Positions 15,368-23,407 of a stretch of 64,000 nt of DNA are shown here, one piece after another. This DNA is from Pyrinomonadaceae bacterium (GTDB lineage: Bacteria > Acidobacteriota > Blastocatellia > Pyrinomonadales > Pyrinomonadaceae), in the NCBI GenBank assembly GCA_026129865.1, contig JAHCHG010000006.1:1-64000 (forward strand). The letters run 5' to 3'. The notes beneath the pieces were generated by a model. That model saw only the letters and a program-made list of their open reading frames with translations, made no database searches and was not told where the DNA came from. Position 1 is the first letter of the stretch. Every line of letters starts with the position of its first letter. The position numbers and the translations under genes are program-made.

Positions 15368-16774
15368 ATGCCAACCGTTTCAGACGAAAAAACAAATGAA
15401 CAGCTAAGGCAGCTGCCGGCGATAAATCAGATCTTGGAATCGGGTTCAGCGCAGAAAACCGCGCTTGAGCTGGGCGAAGAAACGGCTGTAAAATTTGCGC
15501 GAATCGCGCTGGATGAGCTTAGATCGGAGATCTTATCGGGCGCCGCGGCGGATTCGCGCGGCGGTCTTCTCGCATTGGCGATCGAAAAATTCGAGCGAGT
15601 TGCGGGTTCGGAGCGCCGTTCGGGTCTGCGGCGGGCGATCAATGCAACGGGCGTCATTATTCATACAAATCTCGGTCGCGCGCCGCTTTCGGAGAATGCC
15701 GTAAATGCCTTGGTCGAAAACGCTTCGGGTTACTGCAATCTCGAATTTGATCTCGAAACCGGAAAACGAGGTCGGCGCGGTCGGCGGGCGGAAAATCTGC
15801 TTGCGGAACTGACCGGCGCGGAAGACGCTTTGATCGTAAATAACTGCGCGGCGGCGGCAATACTTGTTTTAACAGCGCTGGCAAAAGGCGGCGAAGCGGT
15901 CGTTTCGCGCGGCGAGCTGGTCGAGATCGGCGGCGATTTTCGCGTTCCTGACGTCATGGCGCAGTCCGGCGCGATCATGAAAGAGGTCGGCACGACGAAC
16001 CGGACGAAGCTCGCCGATTACGAACACGAAATAACCTTCAATACGGCGCTGCTCGTCAAAGTTCATCCTTCAAATTATCGAATAGTTGGGTTTACGTCCG
16101 TTCCAACGGTCAAAGAAATGGCTGACCTGGCGCATGAAAACGGAATTCGGCTTTACGAAGACGCCGGGTCGGGCGCGCTCGTCGATCTTTCCGAATTTGG
16201 TTTGACCGACGAACCTCTGATAAAACGATCGATCGCCGACGGTGCCGACGTAGTAACGTTCAGCGGCGACAAACTTCTCGGTTCGGCACAAGCGGGCTTG
16301 ATCGTCGGAAAAAAAGATGCGATCGAGATTTTGCGAAAACACCCGTTTTATCGCGCTTTGCGTGCTAGCAAAATAATCTACGCGGTTTTAGAAGCTACGC
16401 TGGAATCCTTCAAACGCGGCAAGCATTTTGACGAAATCCCGGTTTTGCGGATGATCTCAACCTCGGAATCGGAGCTCGAAAAACGAGTTACCGGTCTTGC
16501 GGCAAAATTAAACGAAATTTCATCTCTGAGCGCCGCTGTTATCGAAGGACGATCGGTGATCGGCGGCGGCAGCGCCCCGATGGCTCAACCGGCTTCAAAA
16601 GTACTTGCGCTCACACACGAAAAACTTTCTGTAAACGAACTCGAAGAAAAGCTGCGCCTCTCCGACCCGCCCGTGATCACGCGGATCGAGGAAGATAAAG
16701 TTTTGATCGATCTTCGGACCGTCTCAAATGCTGAAGTGGATGTGCTTTTGGAAGTTTTTGCACAATTGGATTAA
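15368..16774 (+). CDS. selA: L-seryl-tRNA(Sec) selenium transferase
   Basis: PLP enzyme that converts Ser-tRNA(Sec) to Sec-tRNA(Sec) using selenophosphate. 468 residues, normal. Signatures: AINATGVIIHTNLGRAPLS, EFDLETGKRGRR, ALIVNNCAAAAILVL, EIGGDFRVPDVMAQSGA, EVGTTNRT, VHPSNYRIVGFT, LYEDAGSGAL and the PLP-lysine site VTFSGDKLLGSAQAG. Its presence implies the organism makes selenoproteins, but no selB, selD or tRNA-Sec is in this window. It appears to stand alone in its own transcription unit. Confidence 0.94.
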   Translation: MPTVSDEKTNEQLRQLPAINQILESGSAQKTALELGEETAVKFARIALDELRSEILSGAAADSRGGLLALAIEKFERVAGSERRSGLRRAINATGVIIHTNLGRAPLSENAVNALVENASGYCNLEFDLETGKRGRRGRRAENLLAELTGAEDALIVNNCAAAAILVLTALAKGGEAVVSRGELVEIGGDFRVPDVMAQSGAIMKEVGTTNRTKLADYEHEITFNTALLVKVHPSNYRIVGFTSVPTVKEMADLAHENGIRLYEDAGSGALVDLSEFGLTDEPLIKRSIADGADVVTFSGDKLLGSAQAGLIVGKKDAIEILRKHPFYRALRASKIIYAVLEATLESFKRGKHFDEIPVLRMISTSESELEKRVTGLAAKLNEISSLSAAVIEGRSVIGGGSAPMAQPASKVLALTHEKLSVNELEEKLRLSDPPVITRIEEDKVLIDLRTVSNAEVDVLLEVFAQLD

Positions 16775-16924
16775 AAATCCTTGTCAGGTCTGAATCTTTT
16801 TTATTAATCTATTTCCGAAATATCATTCGGCAAATACTTTTTGGATTTTGAGGAATCAACTTAACTCCTCGAGAAATGTTCGAACAATTTGATTAGCCGC
16901 CGGATTGAGCTGGGGTGTTTGTTT

Positions 16925-17473
16925 ATGAGAAATCTTTCGTTCCCTACCGCCGACATATTAAAAATTAAAACATTAGTAGCGCTGTTGGTATTTGCGTTTG
17001 CGATCGTTGCCGGAAACACGGTTTCTGCGCAGGATCTTTGTAAAAATGCCGTAGATAGGGCATTGCCCTTAGTGATCTCGGCACCGCCGCCGGTTTATCC
17101 GGCGAAGGCTGTTGCTGCAGGGGTAGAAGGTAATGTCGAGGTCGACGTTAAGATCGATGCGGCGGGTGCGGTTATGGAAGCGACTTTTGTTAGCGGACAC
17201 GAGATGCTGAAAGAAGCTGTCTTGGTCGCGGCGTCGAAATGGAAATTTAATGAAACAGTTGAAGTTAATGAAATCCGCAAAGCGCGTCTGACATTTACCT
17301 TCAGTTTGGATAGCAGCAAATGCTCCGAGCCGGATTTAGACGAGATAAAATATAAATTCCGGATAAACGTTTGTTTTACAGCGATATCTGACTGTTTTGA
17401 TGATTGCGGAAATGCGAAAAGTATTAACAACAACGAACCCGTTGATTTTCCTATTTTGATCGAAACATATTGA
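16925..17473 (+). CDS. exported TonB C-terminal-domain protein
   Basis: 182 residues from the ATG at 16925; an in-frame TTG at 16889 would bury the signal sequence. The signal peptide is about 1-37 (hydrophobic LVALLVFAFAIVAGNTVSA). The TonB_C-like domain follows: PVYPAKAVAAGVEGNVEVDVKID, GAVMEATFVSGHEMLKEAVLVAASKWKF and LTFTFSLD. The C-terminal ~45 residues are extra and hold several Cys (CFTAISDCFDDCGN). No neighbouring ExbB/ExbD or receptor is present, and the usual Pro-rich periplasm-spanning region is missing, so it may be a stand-alone envelope protein and not a true energy transducer. Confidence 0.75.
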   Translation: MRNLSFPTADILKIKTLVALLVFAFAIVAGNTVSAQDLCKNAVDRALPLVISAPPPVYPAKAVAAGVEGNVEVDVKIDAAGAVMEATFVSGHEMLKEAVLVAASKWKFNETVEVNEIRKARLTFTFSLDSSKCSEPDLDEIKYKFRINVCFTAISDCFDDCGNAKSINNNEPVDFPILIETY

Positions 17474-17562
17474 GTAGCGCAAGATCTTGCTACAGCAAAT
17501 GCATTTTCGTGTTTGAATAGTGCGTTGACACATAGGTAACGGCATCGATCGTAAATTAGAAA

Positions 17563-17674
17563 TCCGGATAAGTCCTGACGCGTTACGGCGAAGGTGCAAC
17601 TCGCTTGATCAACGATTTGTGGTGAACTCGAAATAGTGCGTTATCGTTTTCGCTCCACGACGTCTTAATCGCAG
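17563..17674 (+). repeat. attC-like imperfect hairpin A
   Basis: Lies in the 302-base gap before the DUF433 gene. The right arm (GTTTTCGCTCCACGACGTCTTAATC, cited here in part, about 17646-17670) pairs imperfectly with GATAAG...GACGCGTTACGGCGAA (about 17567-17592). The inner motif GTGAACTCGAAATAG (17622-17636) recurs in hairpins B and C. The rest of 17474-17775 shows no gene. Confidence 0.4.
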
Positions 17675-17775
17675 CAAGCTTGCCAATTTTATTTAAATCG
17701 GCGTAAAAGTTCAGCAAAATTTTTTTCCTTGCTTTCGAATTTGTTGTCGATTTGTTGTCGATGATACTTTCATTT

Positions 17776-18006
17776 ATGGATTATCGAGATTTCATCACAG
17801 TTGAACCGAATAAACGCGGCGGAAAACCTTGCGTGCGGGGGCTTCGCATTACGGTTTATGAAGTTCTTGAATATCTGGCTTCAGAAATGAGCGTGGAAGA
17901 AATTCTTGAAGATTTTCCTGATTTGACGCGCGAGGACTTGAAAGCCTGTATCGCTTATGCCGCCGACCGTGAGCGTCGGTTTATGACTTCTCCAATGCCC
18001 GCGTGA
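17776..18006 (+). CDS. DUF433-family antitoxin
   Basis: 76 residues from the ATG at 17776 (MDYRDFITVEPNKRGGKPCVRG). This is the DUF433 winged-helix-like fold: GGKPCVRGLRITVYEVLEYLASEMSVEEILEDFPDLTREDLKACIAYAADRE, quoted by its key parts GKPCVRG, RITVYEVLEYLA and FPDLTREDLKACIAYAA. DUF433 proteins pair with DUF5615 PIN-like toxins; that partner overlaps the 3' end here (start at 18003). The pair sits between attC-like hairpins A and B, consistent with a mobile cassette. The toxin gene is frameshifted. Confidence 0.85.
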   Translation: MDYRDFITVEPNKRGGKPCVRGLRITVYEVLEYLASEMSVEEILEDFPDLTREDLKACIAYAADRERRFMTSPMPA

Positions 18007-18334
18007 AATTGTTGTTTGACGAAAATTTATCGCCCGTTCTGCCGCGCCGGATCGTTGATCTTTTTCCGGGCTCGGTTCACGTGCGGGATGTCGGCATGAA
18101 AGCGACCGATACCCGACGGTTTGGGTTTTTGCAAAAGCGGGCGACTTTATGATTGTGTCCAAAGACGCTGATATGCACGATCTAAGTCTTGTTTTCGGAC
18201 AACCGCCGAAGGTTATTTGGTTGTGGCTTGGCAACTGTTCCACTAGACAAGTTGAGCAACTATTGCGACGAGATTACGAAGTTATCAGACTATTTTACGA
18301 AGATGAGTCGCTATCGCTTCTGGCTTTACCATAA
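18003..18334 (+). pseudogene. DUF5615 PIN-like toxin, frameshifted
   Basis: A GTG start overlapping the antitoxin stop gives MKLLFDENLSP, the hallmark N-terminus of DUF5615 with its first acidic residues, then VHVRDVGMKATDT. At about 18108-18113 the frame is lost and runs to a TGA at 18150. The continuation in the shifted frame is clear: TVWVFAKAGDFMIVSKDADMH, then PPKVIWLWLGNCST and the C-terminal helix to 18334. The offset equals one missing base just after 18110 (GAT-ACC where GAT-xAC-CCG-ACG is expected). The intact protein would be about 110 residues. The toxin is probably dead unless this is a sequencing error or programmed slippage. Confidence 0.8.
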
Positions 18335-18349
18335 GCGCCGCACCGAATA

Positions 18350-18456
18350 AATCAATCGACCTGAGGATGAAATAGCCACTTTTTTATCAGAGGTTTGGGT
18401 GAGTTCGAATTAGCGCGAAATAGCTTTCGATCCATCTCATCTCAGCCTTTTGATGC
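18350..18456 (+). repeat. attC-like imperfect hairpin B
   Basis: Left arm about 18350-18375 (ATCAATCGACCTGAGGATGA) pairs imperfectly with the right arm about 18430-18456 (CATCTCATCTCAGCC then TTTTGAT). The inner motif GTGAGTTCGAATTAG (18399-18413) matches that of hairpin A. It lies between the DUF5615 relic and the next gene. Confidence 0.4.
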
Positions 18457-18478
18457 CCCGGGGTTAAGATCAAAAAAT

Positions 18479-19120
18479 ATGTTCTCGCGCACGATACATA
18501 AAAACTTGATAACTGTTTTAGGCGCGGCGCTTCTCATCAATGGCTTTGTTGTTTTGTCGTATTACCTTTCAGTTGCGCCAATCGGAACAGATTTTTTCCT
18601 TTTTATCTCCACATTTGCGGTATTGCCGTTGTTGGCGGCGTTTTTGATTGCTCCGATCTCTCTAGTTTTTCTTTTCTCGCGACGCTTTCGTGTCAGCGCG
18701 CTAGCGGTGTTTATTGGCTGTGTCATTTACTTGGTTGTCGGCATTGCAGGAATTAAGCTCGCGAATGAAGTTCGTCGCAGTGGTTTTGTCAGTTTAGCGC
18801 ACAGAAGTCGCCCGCTGATTTCAGCAATTGAACAATTTGAAACAAAATACGAAAAACTGCCTGAAAAACTCGAACAACTTGTTCCGGAGTTTTTGTCTGC
18901 CGTTCCTAACACTGGAATCGGCGCGTATCCGAATTACGAATATATTACGGTTAAGGACGCAAAGACTTATGAAGGCAATCCTTGGGTCTTAAGAGTTTCG
19001 ACATCAACCGGCGCGTTAAACTGGGACTCTTTTTTGTACTTTCCTAAGCAAAACTATCCACAAGTCGGTTACGGCGGTGTTCTTGAGCGTATTGAGGATT
19101 GGGCGTATGTATATGAATAA
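18479..19120 (+). CDS. hypothetical membrane protein
   Basis: 213 residues from the ATG at 18479 (MFSRTIHKNLITVLG); an upstream in-frame start at 18395 lies in hairpin B and is rejected. Three transmembrane helices are visible: about 10-30 (ITVLGAALLINGFVVLSYYL), 40-65 (FISTFAVLPLLAAFLIAPISLVFLF) and 72-94 (ALAVFIGCVIYLVVGIAGI). A soluble C-terminal domain follows: ISAIEQFETKYEKLPEKLEQLVPEFLSAVP recalls the helix-turn region of pseudopilin-like periplasmic domains. No family recognised. It stands alone between attC-like hairpins B and C, as a single-gene cassette would. Confidence 0.65.
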   Translation: MFSRTIHKNLITVLGAALLINGFVVLSYYLSVAPIGTDFFLFISTFAVLPLLAAFLIAPISLVFLFSRRFRVSALAVFIGCVIYLVVGIAGIKLANEVRRSGFVSLAHRSRPLISAIEQFETKYEKLPEKLEQLVPEFLSAVPNTGIGAYPNYEYITVKDAKTYEGNPWVLRVSTSTGALNWDSFLYFPKQNYPQVGYGGVLERIEDWAYVYE

Positions 19121-19127
19121 CGGTGGC

Positions 19128-19242
19128 ATCGAACGATTAGATGGACACGAGAGCGAAACCGCGACCTTCTTATCAAACAGGTCTTTTTAACTCGGAGTTG
19201 CTCGGTAGCAGTTTCGCCCCACGTCATCTCAATCGTTAGCTA
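19128..19242 (+). repeat. attC-like imperfect hairpin C (best example)
   Basis: The left arm 19132-19166 (AACGATTAGATGG...GAGCGAAACCGCGACC) and the right arm 19204-19237 (GGTAGCAGTTTCGC...CATCTCAATCGTT) form a stem of about 34 bp with one or two unpaired bases on one strand. The ends read AAC...GTT, close to the integron consensus RYYYAAC...GTTRRRY (ATCGAAC and GTTAGCT, 6 of 7 each). The apical ~37 bases contain TTAACTCGGAGTTG, related to the inner motif of A and B. The next gene starts 8 bases downstream. Confidence 0.5.
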
Positions 19243-19249
19243 AGAGCTT

Positions 19250-19984
19250 ATGAAGAAAAAACGAAAGTGCTTTGTCCTCATGCCTTTCAAGGAAGAAATG
19301 AGGGAAGTCTATCAACAGATTTATAAAAGTGTCTGTCACCTAAACGATTTGGAGTGTTGGAGAGTGGATGAAATATCAACTCCGGGCTCAATTACAAAAG
19401 ACATTGTGGTTGGAATTATTGAAGCAGATATAATTATAGCTGACCTGACACATAAAAACCCTAATGTTTTCTATGAGCTGGGAATCGCGCATTCATCTGG
19501 CAACAAAACTTTAATGACTTCTCAACACAAGAGTGATGTGCCATTTGATATTGCCAACTACAGAATCATATTTTACGAGCAGACAATTTCGGGAAGTAAG
19601 GAATTTCTGAGTAAATTGGATGCTGCAATCAAGGAAATGCTTAAAAGTTTGGATCAAACTAATAATCCAGTTCAAGAAGTCCTATCGAATCGATCAATGA
19701 TTGGAGCTAAGAAAAATGTTCCTCTGATTAAGGTGCTAAACTACGGAACTCTTCCTAGTCGAGTAAGAAAGATGATCGAAGAAGAAGGCGTTATTTATGC
19801 TGAGGAAATGAAGGAACTAAACTTGGAAGAAATGAAAGTAAAGCATCGATTAGGGCGTGATTCTCTCGGTGCGCTAGTGGCTGCTCTTCTAAAGTACGAC
19901 CTGTATCACGACATAAAGCAGTTGAATGATCTGGCTAGCAAGTACAGATTAGACACTAAAAGTTGGCGCTATGATTCTCTATAG
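19250..19984 (+). CDS. TIR/nucleoside-deoxyribosyltransferase-like protein with a possible alpha-CTD-like C-terminus
   Basis: 244 residues. The N-terminal ~120 residues have the pattern FVLMPFKEEMREVYQQIY, RVDEISTPGSI, VGIIEADIIIADLTHKNPNV, FYELGIAHSSG and VPFDIANYRIIFY, the Rossmann-like fold shared by nucleoside 2-deoxyribosyltransferases and TIR-like nucleotide-processing domains common in defence and signalling proteins. The C-terminal ~70 residues (LPSRVRKMIEEEGVIYAEEM, LNLEEMKVKHRLGRDSLGAL) look like the helix-hairpin fold of the RNA polymerase alpha C-terminal domain. A defence role is inference. It is a lone gene between attC-like hairpins C and D. Its codon use looks more A/T-rich than that of its neighbours, which suggests transfer. 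Confidence 0.65.
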   Translation: MKKKRKCFVLMPFKEEMREVYQQIYKSVCHLNDLECWRVDEISTPGSITKDIVVGIIEADIIIADLTHKNPNVFYELGIAHSSGNKTLMTSQHKSDVPFDIANYRIIFYEQTISGSKEFLSKLDAAIKEMLKSLDQTNNPVQEVLSNRSMIGAKKNVPLIKVLNYGTLPSRVRKMIEEEGVIYAEEMKELNLEEMKVKHRLGRDSLGALVAALLKYDLYHDIKQLNDLASKYRLDTKSWRYDSL

Positions 19985-20046
19985 CAAACAAGTCGCTGGG
20001 TGACGTCATTCGCTACGATCGTTCCGCGCCTCAGCTGACCGTTAAC
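19984..20046 (+). repeat. attC-like short hairpin D
   Basis: About 63 bases after the TIR-like gene: the left arm AAGTCGCTGGGTGACG (about 19989-20004) pairs imperfectly with CGCGCCTCAGCTGACC (about 20027-20042), ending in GTTAACC. The length and end bases resemble a short attC site. The right end overlaps the serC stop region. Confidence 0.35.
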
Positions 20047-21130
20047 CATTCCTCTGCGAAAAATCTTTCATAAATTCAACGAGTGCGGCGACGCCTTTTT
20101 TTGGGAAGGCGTTGTAGATCGACGCGCGGATGCCGCCGAGCGAGCGGTGACCTTTTAAGCCGTCGAGCCTGTTTTCGGCGGCTTTTGCGGCGAACTGTTT
20201 TTCCAGGTCTTTCGACGGCAGGTTAAAAGTGACATTCATCAGAGAACGCGCGTCTTTCGCGGCGTGCCCGCGATAAAATCCGTCGCTGGCGTCGATAGCG
20301 TCGTACAGGATCTGCGCCTTTTCCCGATTGATCTTTTCCATCGCGGCGACGCCGCCTTTTTCTATCAGCCACTCGGTCGTAAGTTTTATCAAGTAAATTC
20401 CCCAGGTGTTCGGCGTGTTCAGCATCGAATCGTTTTTGGCAATTGCGCGGTAATCGAGCATCGAATGCTGTTCTTCGGGAACTTTTTCCAAAAGATCGTC
20501 GCGGATGATGACGACGCAAACTCCCGAAGGACCGATATTTTTCTGCGCTCCGGCGTAGATCAGCGCGTATTTCTCAATGTCGAAAGGCTTTGAAAGAATG
20601 TTTGAAGACGCGTCGCAGACGACCGGAATGCCGCCGGCTTCGAGTTCGTATTTGAACTCGACGCCTTCGATCGTTTCGTTTGAAGTGTAATGAACGTATT
20701 TTGCGTCTTTTGAAAAATCGAGTTCTTCCTGCGACGGAACGCTGCGAAAGCCTTCATTCTCGGTCGAGAAGATGGTTTTCGCATTTCCGCATTTTTTTGC
20801 TTCGACGATCGCCTTTTTGCCCCACGCGCCCGTGATTATGTAATCGGCAGTTTCGTTTTTTGCCAGAAAATTCAGCGGGATCATCGAAAACTGAAGACTC
20901 GCGCCGCCCTGCAGAAAAAGGATCTTGTAGTTTTCAGGAACATTTAAAAGGGCGCGGAGATTAGTTTCTGCTCCGGTTAATATGGGTTCGAAATGCTTTG
21001 AACGGTGACTGACTTCCATGACGCTCATCCCAATTCCGTTGAAAGAGAGCAGTTCGTTTTGCGCTTTTTCCAGAACCGGCAGAGGCAATGCCGCCGGTCC
21101 AGCGCTGAAATTAAAGATTCTTTTGACCAT
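20042..21130 (-). CDS. serC: phosphoserine aminotransferase
   Basis: PLP-dependent class V aminotransferase converting 3-phosphohydroxypyruvate to phosphoserine, also used in pyridoxal synthesis. 362 residues from the ATG at 21130 (MVKRIFNFSAGPAALPLPVLEKAQ); upstream TTG/GTG codons are less likely. Signatures: GMSVMEVSHRSKHFE, FLQGGASLQFSMIPLNFL, YVHYTSNETIEGVEF, VCDASSNILSKPFD, the PLP-lysine site YAGAQKNIGPSG and GHRSLGGIRASIYNAFP. Monocistronic on the minus strand. Its 3' end abuts the attC-like hairpin D. Confidence 0.95.
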   Translation of the reverse strand: MVKRIFNFSAGPAALPLPVLEKAQNELLSFNGIGMSVMEVSHRSKHFEPILTGAETNLRALLNVPENYKILFLQGGASLQFSMIPLNFLAKNETADYIITGAWGKKAIVEAKKCGNAKTIFSTENEGFRSVPSQEELDFSKDAKYVHYTSNETIEGVEFKYELEAGGIPVVCDASSNILSKPFDIEKYALIYAGAQKNIGPSGVCVVIIRDDLLEKVPEEQHSMLDYRAIAKNDSMLNTPNTWGIYLIKLTTEWLIEKGGVAAMEKINREKAQILYDAIDASDGFYRGHAAKDARSLMNVTFNLPSKDLEKQFAAKAAENRLDGLKGHRSLGGIRASIYNAFPKKGVAALVEFMKDFSQRNG

Positions 21131-21330
21131 TATTTTCACCAAAATTACACGATAAACGTCAGTTTCCCAAAAAAGGCAGCAATAGTATAGCGCGGCAATT
21201 TCTAATACAGTTTTGTCCTTTTAAAATCGCGTCAAAAGTAGGATAGAATGTCCAAAACAACGCTTGATTTTTATTTCGCATCTCAAGGTTGCGTTTTTAA
21301 GCAAAGTTATCAAAATTTGGAGGATCATAG

Positions 21331-22632
21331 ATGTTACGCAAGTATTTTTATAAAACTATCGCAGTTTTTGCGCTTTCGCTTGTCGGCGGAATTGCGGTTT
21401 TTGCACAAACTTACCCTATCACCGGAATGGTAGAAGTGAAGAAATCGGACGATACAACCACGCCGGTCGAGGGCGCATTGGTCGAAATTTTCAGAGTAGA
21501 CCAGAAAGGTGCTTCACTAAAGGACAAAACCAACAAGCGCGGCGAATTTTCGTTCGCGGGTGTGGTTGCCGGTGGAACCTATATTTTATCCGTTAGCGGA
21601 CCGGGAATTTCGCCGGCTCTTTCGCAGAATTTAAAAGCCGGTGCTTCGGACGTAAAGATCGTTGTATCTGCCGGCGACGGCAAGCGTTTAACCGAGGAAG
21701 AGGTTCGAGCAATGCTCGCGGGCGCGCCGTCAACTCCTACGGAAGTTGCCGAATTTACTGAAGAAAGTAAAAAAGCCGAAGAAGAACGGCTGAAAATGAT
21801 CGCCGAATATGAGGCGAACAAGAAAAAGATCGAATCGCGCAACGAACAGCGAAATCAATTGCTTGCGGAAGGATTAAAGGCTTTTGAAGCGAAAAATTAC
21901 GATGTCGCTATCGTGAAATTCGGGGAAGGATATGAGTTGAGTCCCGATTTTGTCGGCAGCGCGCCGATCATGGCGAATAACAAAGCGCTTTCACTTGTAA
22001 AACGTGCATTGCTAAATTACAACACGATGGTTCAATCGAAAGATGCCGCGCTGAAAAAGGAACTGCGTCCGAAAGTGAACGCCGATTTTGAGGCGGCTTT
22101 AGACACCTATTACAAGGCGTGGATGGCTTCAAAGAACGGCGATCCGGCGGAAATTGCAAAGATCCAGGTCGATTTCGATAAAAAGAAAATGGACACATTG
22201 ATCGGCGCGAACGAAGCCGTAAATCTAATGGTCCGAACAGAAGGCGTTTCCGAAGCGAAGAAGGACATCGCGATGGAACTTGTTAAAGAGTACGTCGCCG
22301 CTGAAAAGGATCAGGCAAAACGTGCGGATGCGCAGCTTTATCTCGGACTTTATCTGAACAAGGTTTACGATTTTGAAAATGCTGTCGCGGAATTTCGTAA
22401 AGCGGTTCAGTTCGATCCGAAGAGCGCCGACGCTGTCGGACAGCTCGGGCTTGCGCTTTACACTGCTTCTTACGGTTCGGAAGACACCGCGAAGAAACAG
22501 GAAGCTCTGAATTATCTGCAAATGTATCTCGATATGGCGCCGAAGGATCACAGCCTTCGCGACGGCATTGACGGAGCCGTTGTGGATCTCAAAAATCAAA
22601 AGCTTAAGCCGCAAAAGATTGCGTCAAACTAA
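21331..22632 (+). CDS. exported protein with a carboxypeptidase-regulatory-like domain and TPR repeats
   Basis: 433 residues. The signal peptide is about 1-26 (KTIAVFALSLVGGIAVFAQ). Residues about 30-115 are a Cna-B/carboxypeptidase regulatory-like beta-sandwich (TPVEGALVEIFRVDQKG, NKRGEFSFAGVVAGGTYILSV). A charged helix rich in Glu/Lys follows (about 140-180). TPR-type helical repeats then run to the end, for example GLKAFEAKNYDVAIVKFGEGYELSPDF and LYLNKVYDFENAVAEFRKA. A strong Shine-Dalgarno (TTTGGAGGA) precedes the ATG, and a clear terminator follows. Probably periplasmic; no specific function is recognised. Confidence 0.75.
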   Translation: MLRKYFYKTIAVFALSLVGGIAVFAQTYPITGMVEVKKSDDTTTPVEGALVEIFRVDQKGASLKDKTNKRGEFSFAGVVAGGTYILSVSGPGISPALSQNLKAGASDVKIVVSAGDGKRLTEEEVRAMLAGAPSTPTEVAEFTEESKKAEEERLKMIAEYEANKKKIESRNEQRNQLLAEGLKAFEAKNYDVAIVKFGEGYELSPDFVGSAPIMANNKALSLVKRALLNYNTMVQSKDAALKKELRPKVNADFEAALDTYYKAWMASKNGDPAEIAKIQVDFDKKKMDTLIGANEAVNLMVRTEGVSEAKKDIAMELVKEYVAAEKDQAKRADAQLYLGLYLNKVYDFENAVAEFRKAVQFDPKSADAVGQLGLALYTASYGSEDTAKKQEALNYLQMYLDMAPKDHSLRDGIDGAVVDLKNQKLKPQKIASN

Positions 22633-22651
22633 GTGATCGATCTTCGATAGG

Positions 22652-22694
22652 AAAAGATCCGCTGTTCTGTTATTGAACGGCGGATCTTTTTTTT
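22652..22694 (+). terminator. rho-independent terminator
   Basis: The stem AAAAGATCCGC-T-GTTC pairs with GAAC-G-GCGGATCTTTT around a 7-base loop and runs into a tract of eight T residues. It ends the TPR-protein gene and overlaps the stop of the convergent YceH-like gene, so the A-rich and T-rich flanks may let it work in both directions. Confidence 0.9.
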
Positions 22695-23346
22695 AATCGA
22701 ACTGTTTCTTAAATTCTTCGAACGAATCGCGAAAGGTTTCAAACTCCGTTCGAAGCGCTTGAACCTCTTCTTCGAGTTCCGCAATTCGCTGATCTTTTGC
22801 CGAACTGGAACTGCTCGACTTTTGAAAAGCTGCGAGCATTTCTTCGCTTATCTCGCCCGATAAAAGATGCGTATAGCGCGATTCCTTTTGTCCGGGCTGG
22901 CGTTCGAGCCGCGCGACCAATGGCTCTTCGCGGTCGGCGAGTCTTTCAAGCGTCTGATTAACTTCATCCAGACCGGAAAATTCGAAAAGCCGCGAACTTC
23001 GCTGGTTTATCTCGCCGCCGGTCTGCGGTCCGCGGAGCATCAAAACGCTGAGCGCGGCTACCTCCGCCGGCGACAGGTCGTAAACGTCCGGAAGGATATG
23101 TTTATATTTCGGAACGCGGCTAGAACTACCGTAAAAAACGTAAACGACATTTTTATCGCGCAGCGACTGAAGCGCGTTTTCGACCGTTTTTTCGTCGTAA
23201 TTAACGACCGGATCGCGGTTGCTCTTCTGGTTGCAGGCGTTGACCAAAGCGTTCAGAGTCAACGGATAATATTCCGGCGTCGTCAGTTGTTTTTCGACCA
23301 GACAACCAACGACACGCGCTTCTATTTCGGTTAATTGAGTCAGCAT
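22693..23346 (-). CDS. YceH-family (DUF480) winged-helix protein
   Basis: 217 residues from the ATG at 23346 (MLTQLTEIEARVVGCLVEKQLTTPEYYPLTL, cited in parts). A longer frame to 23637 is rejected because it would run antisense through the exonuclease gene. Tandem winged-helix DUF480 signatures: CLVEKQLTTPEYYPLTLNAL, ACNQKSNRDPV, LMLRGPQTGGEI and RLFEFSGLDEV. A Ser-rich linker and a C-terminal coiled coil (IAELEEEVQALRTEFETFRD) follow. The molecular role of the family is unclear. It is divergent from the exonuclease gene across about 60 bases. Confidence 0.9.
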   Translation of the reverse strand: MLTQLTEIEARVVGCLVEKQLTTPEYYPLTLNALVNACNQKSNRDPVVNYDEKTVENALQSLRDKNVVYVFYGSSSRVPKYKHILPDVYDLSPAEVAALSVLMLRGPQTGGEINQRSSRLFEFSGLDEVNQTLERLADREEPLVARLERQPGQKESRYTHLLSGEISEEMLAAFQKSSSSSSAKDQRIAELEEEVQALRTEFETFRDSFEEFKKQFD

Positions 23347-23407
23347 ATTCGGCTCACTAGCATAATACATTTCGCTACCGATTGCGGAATGAACTACAAT
23401 AAAAAGC

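Noticed and set aside
18150..18152. TGA in the DUF5615 toxin read as selenocysteine, given that selA is close by
   Set aside because: The sequence after the TGA in that frame is not family-like; the family continues in a different frame, so this is a frameshift, not recoding.
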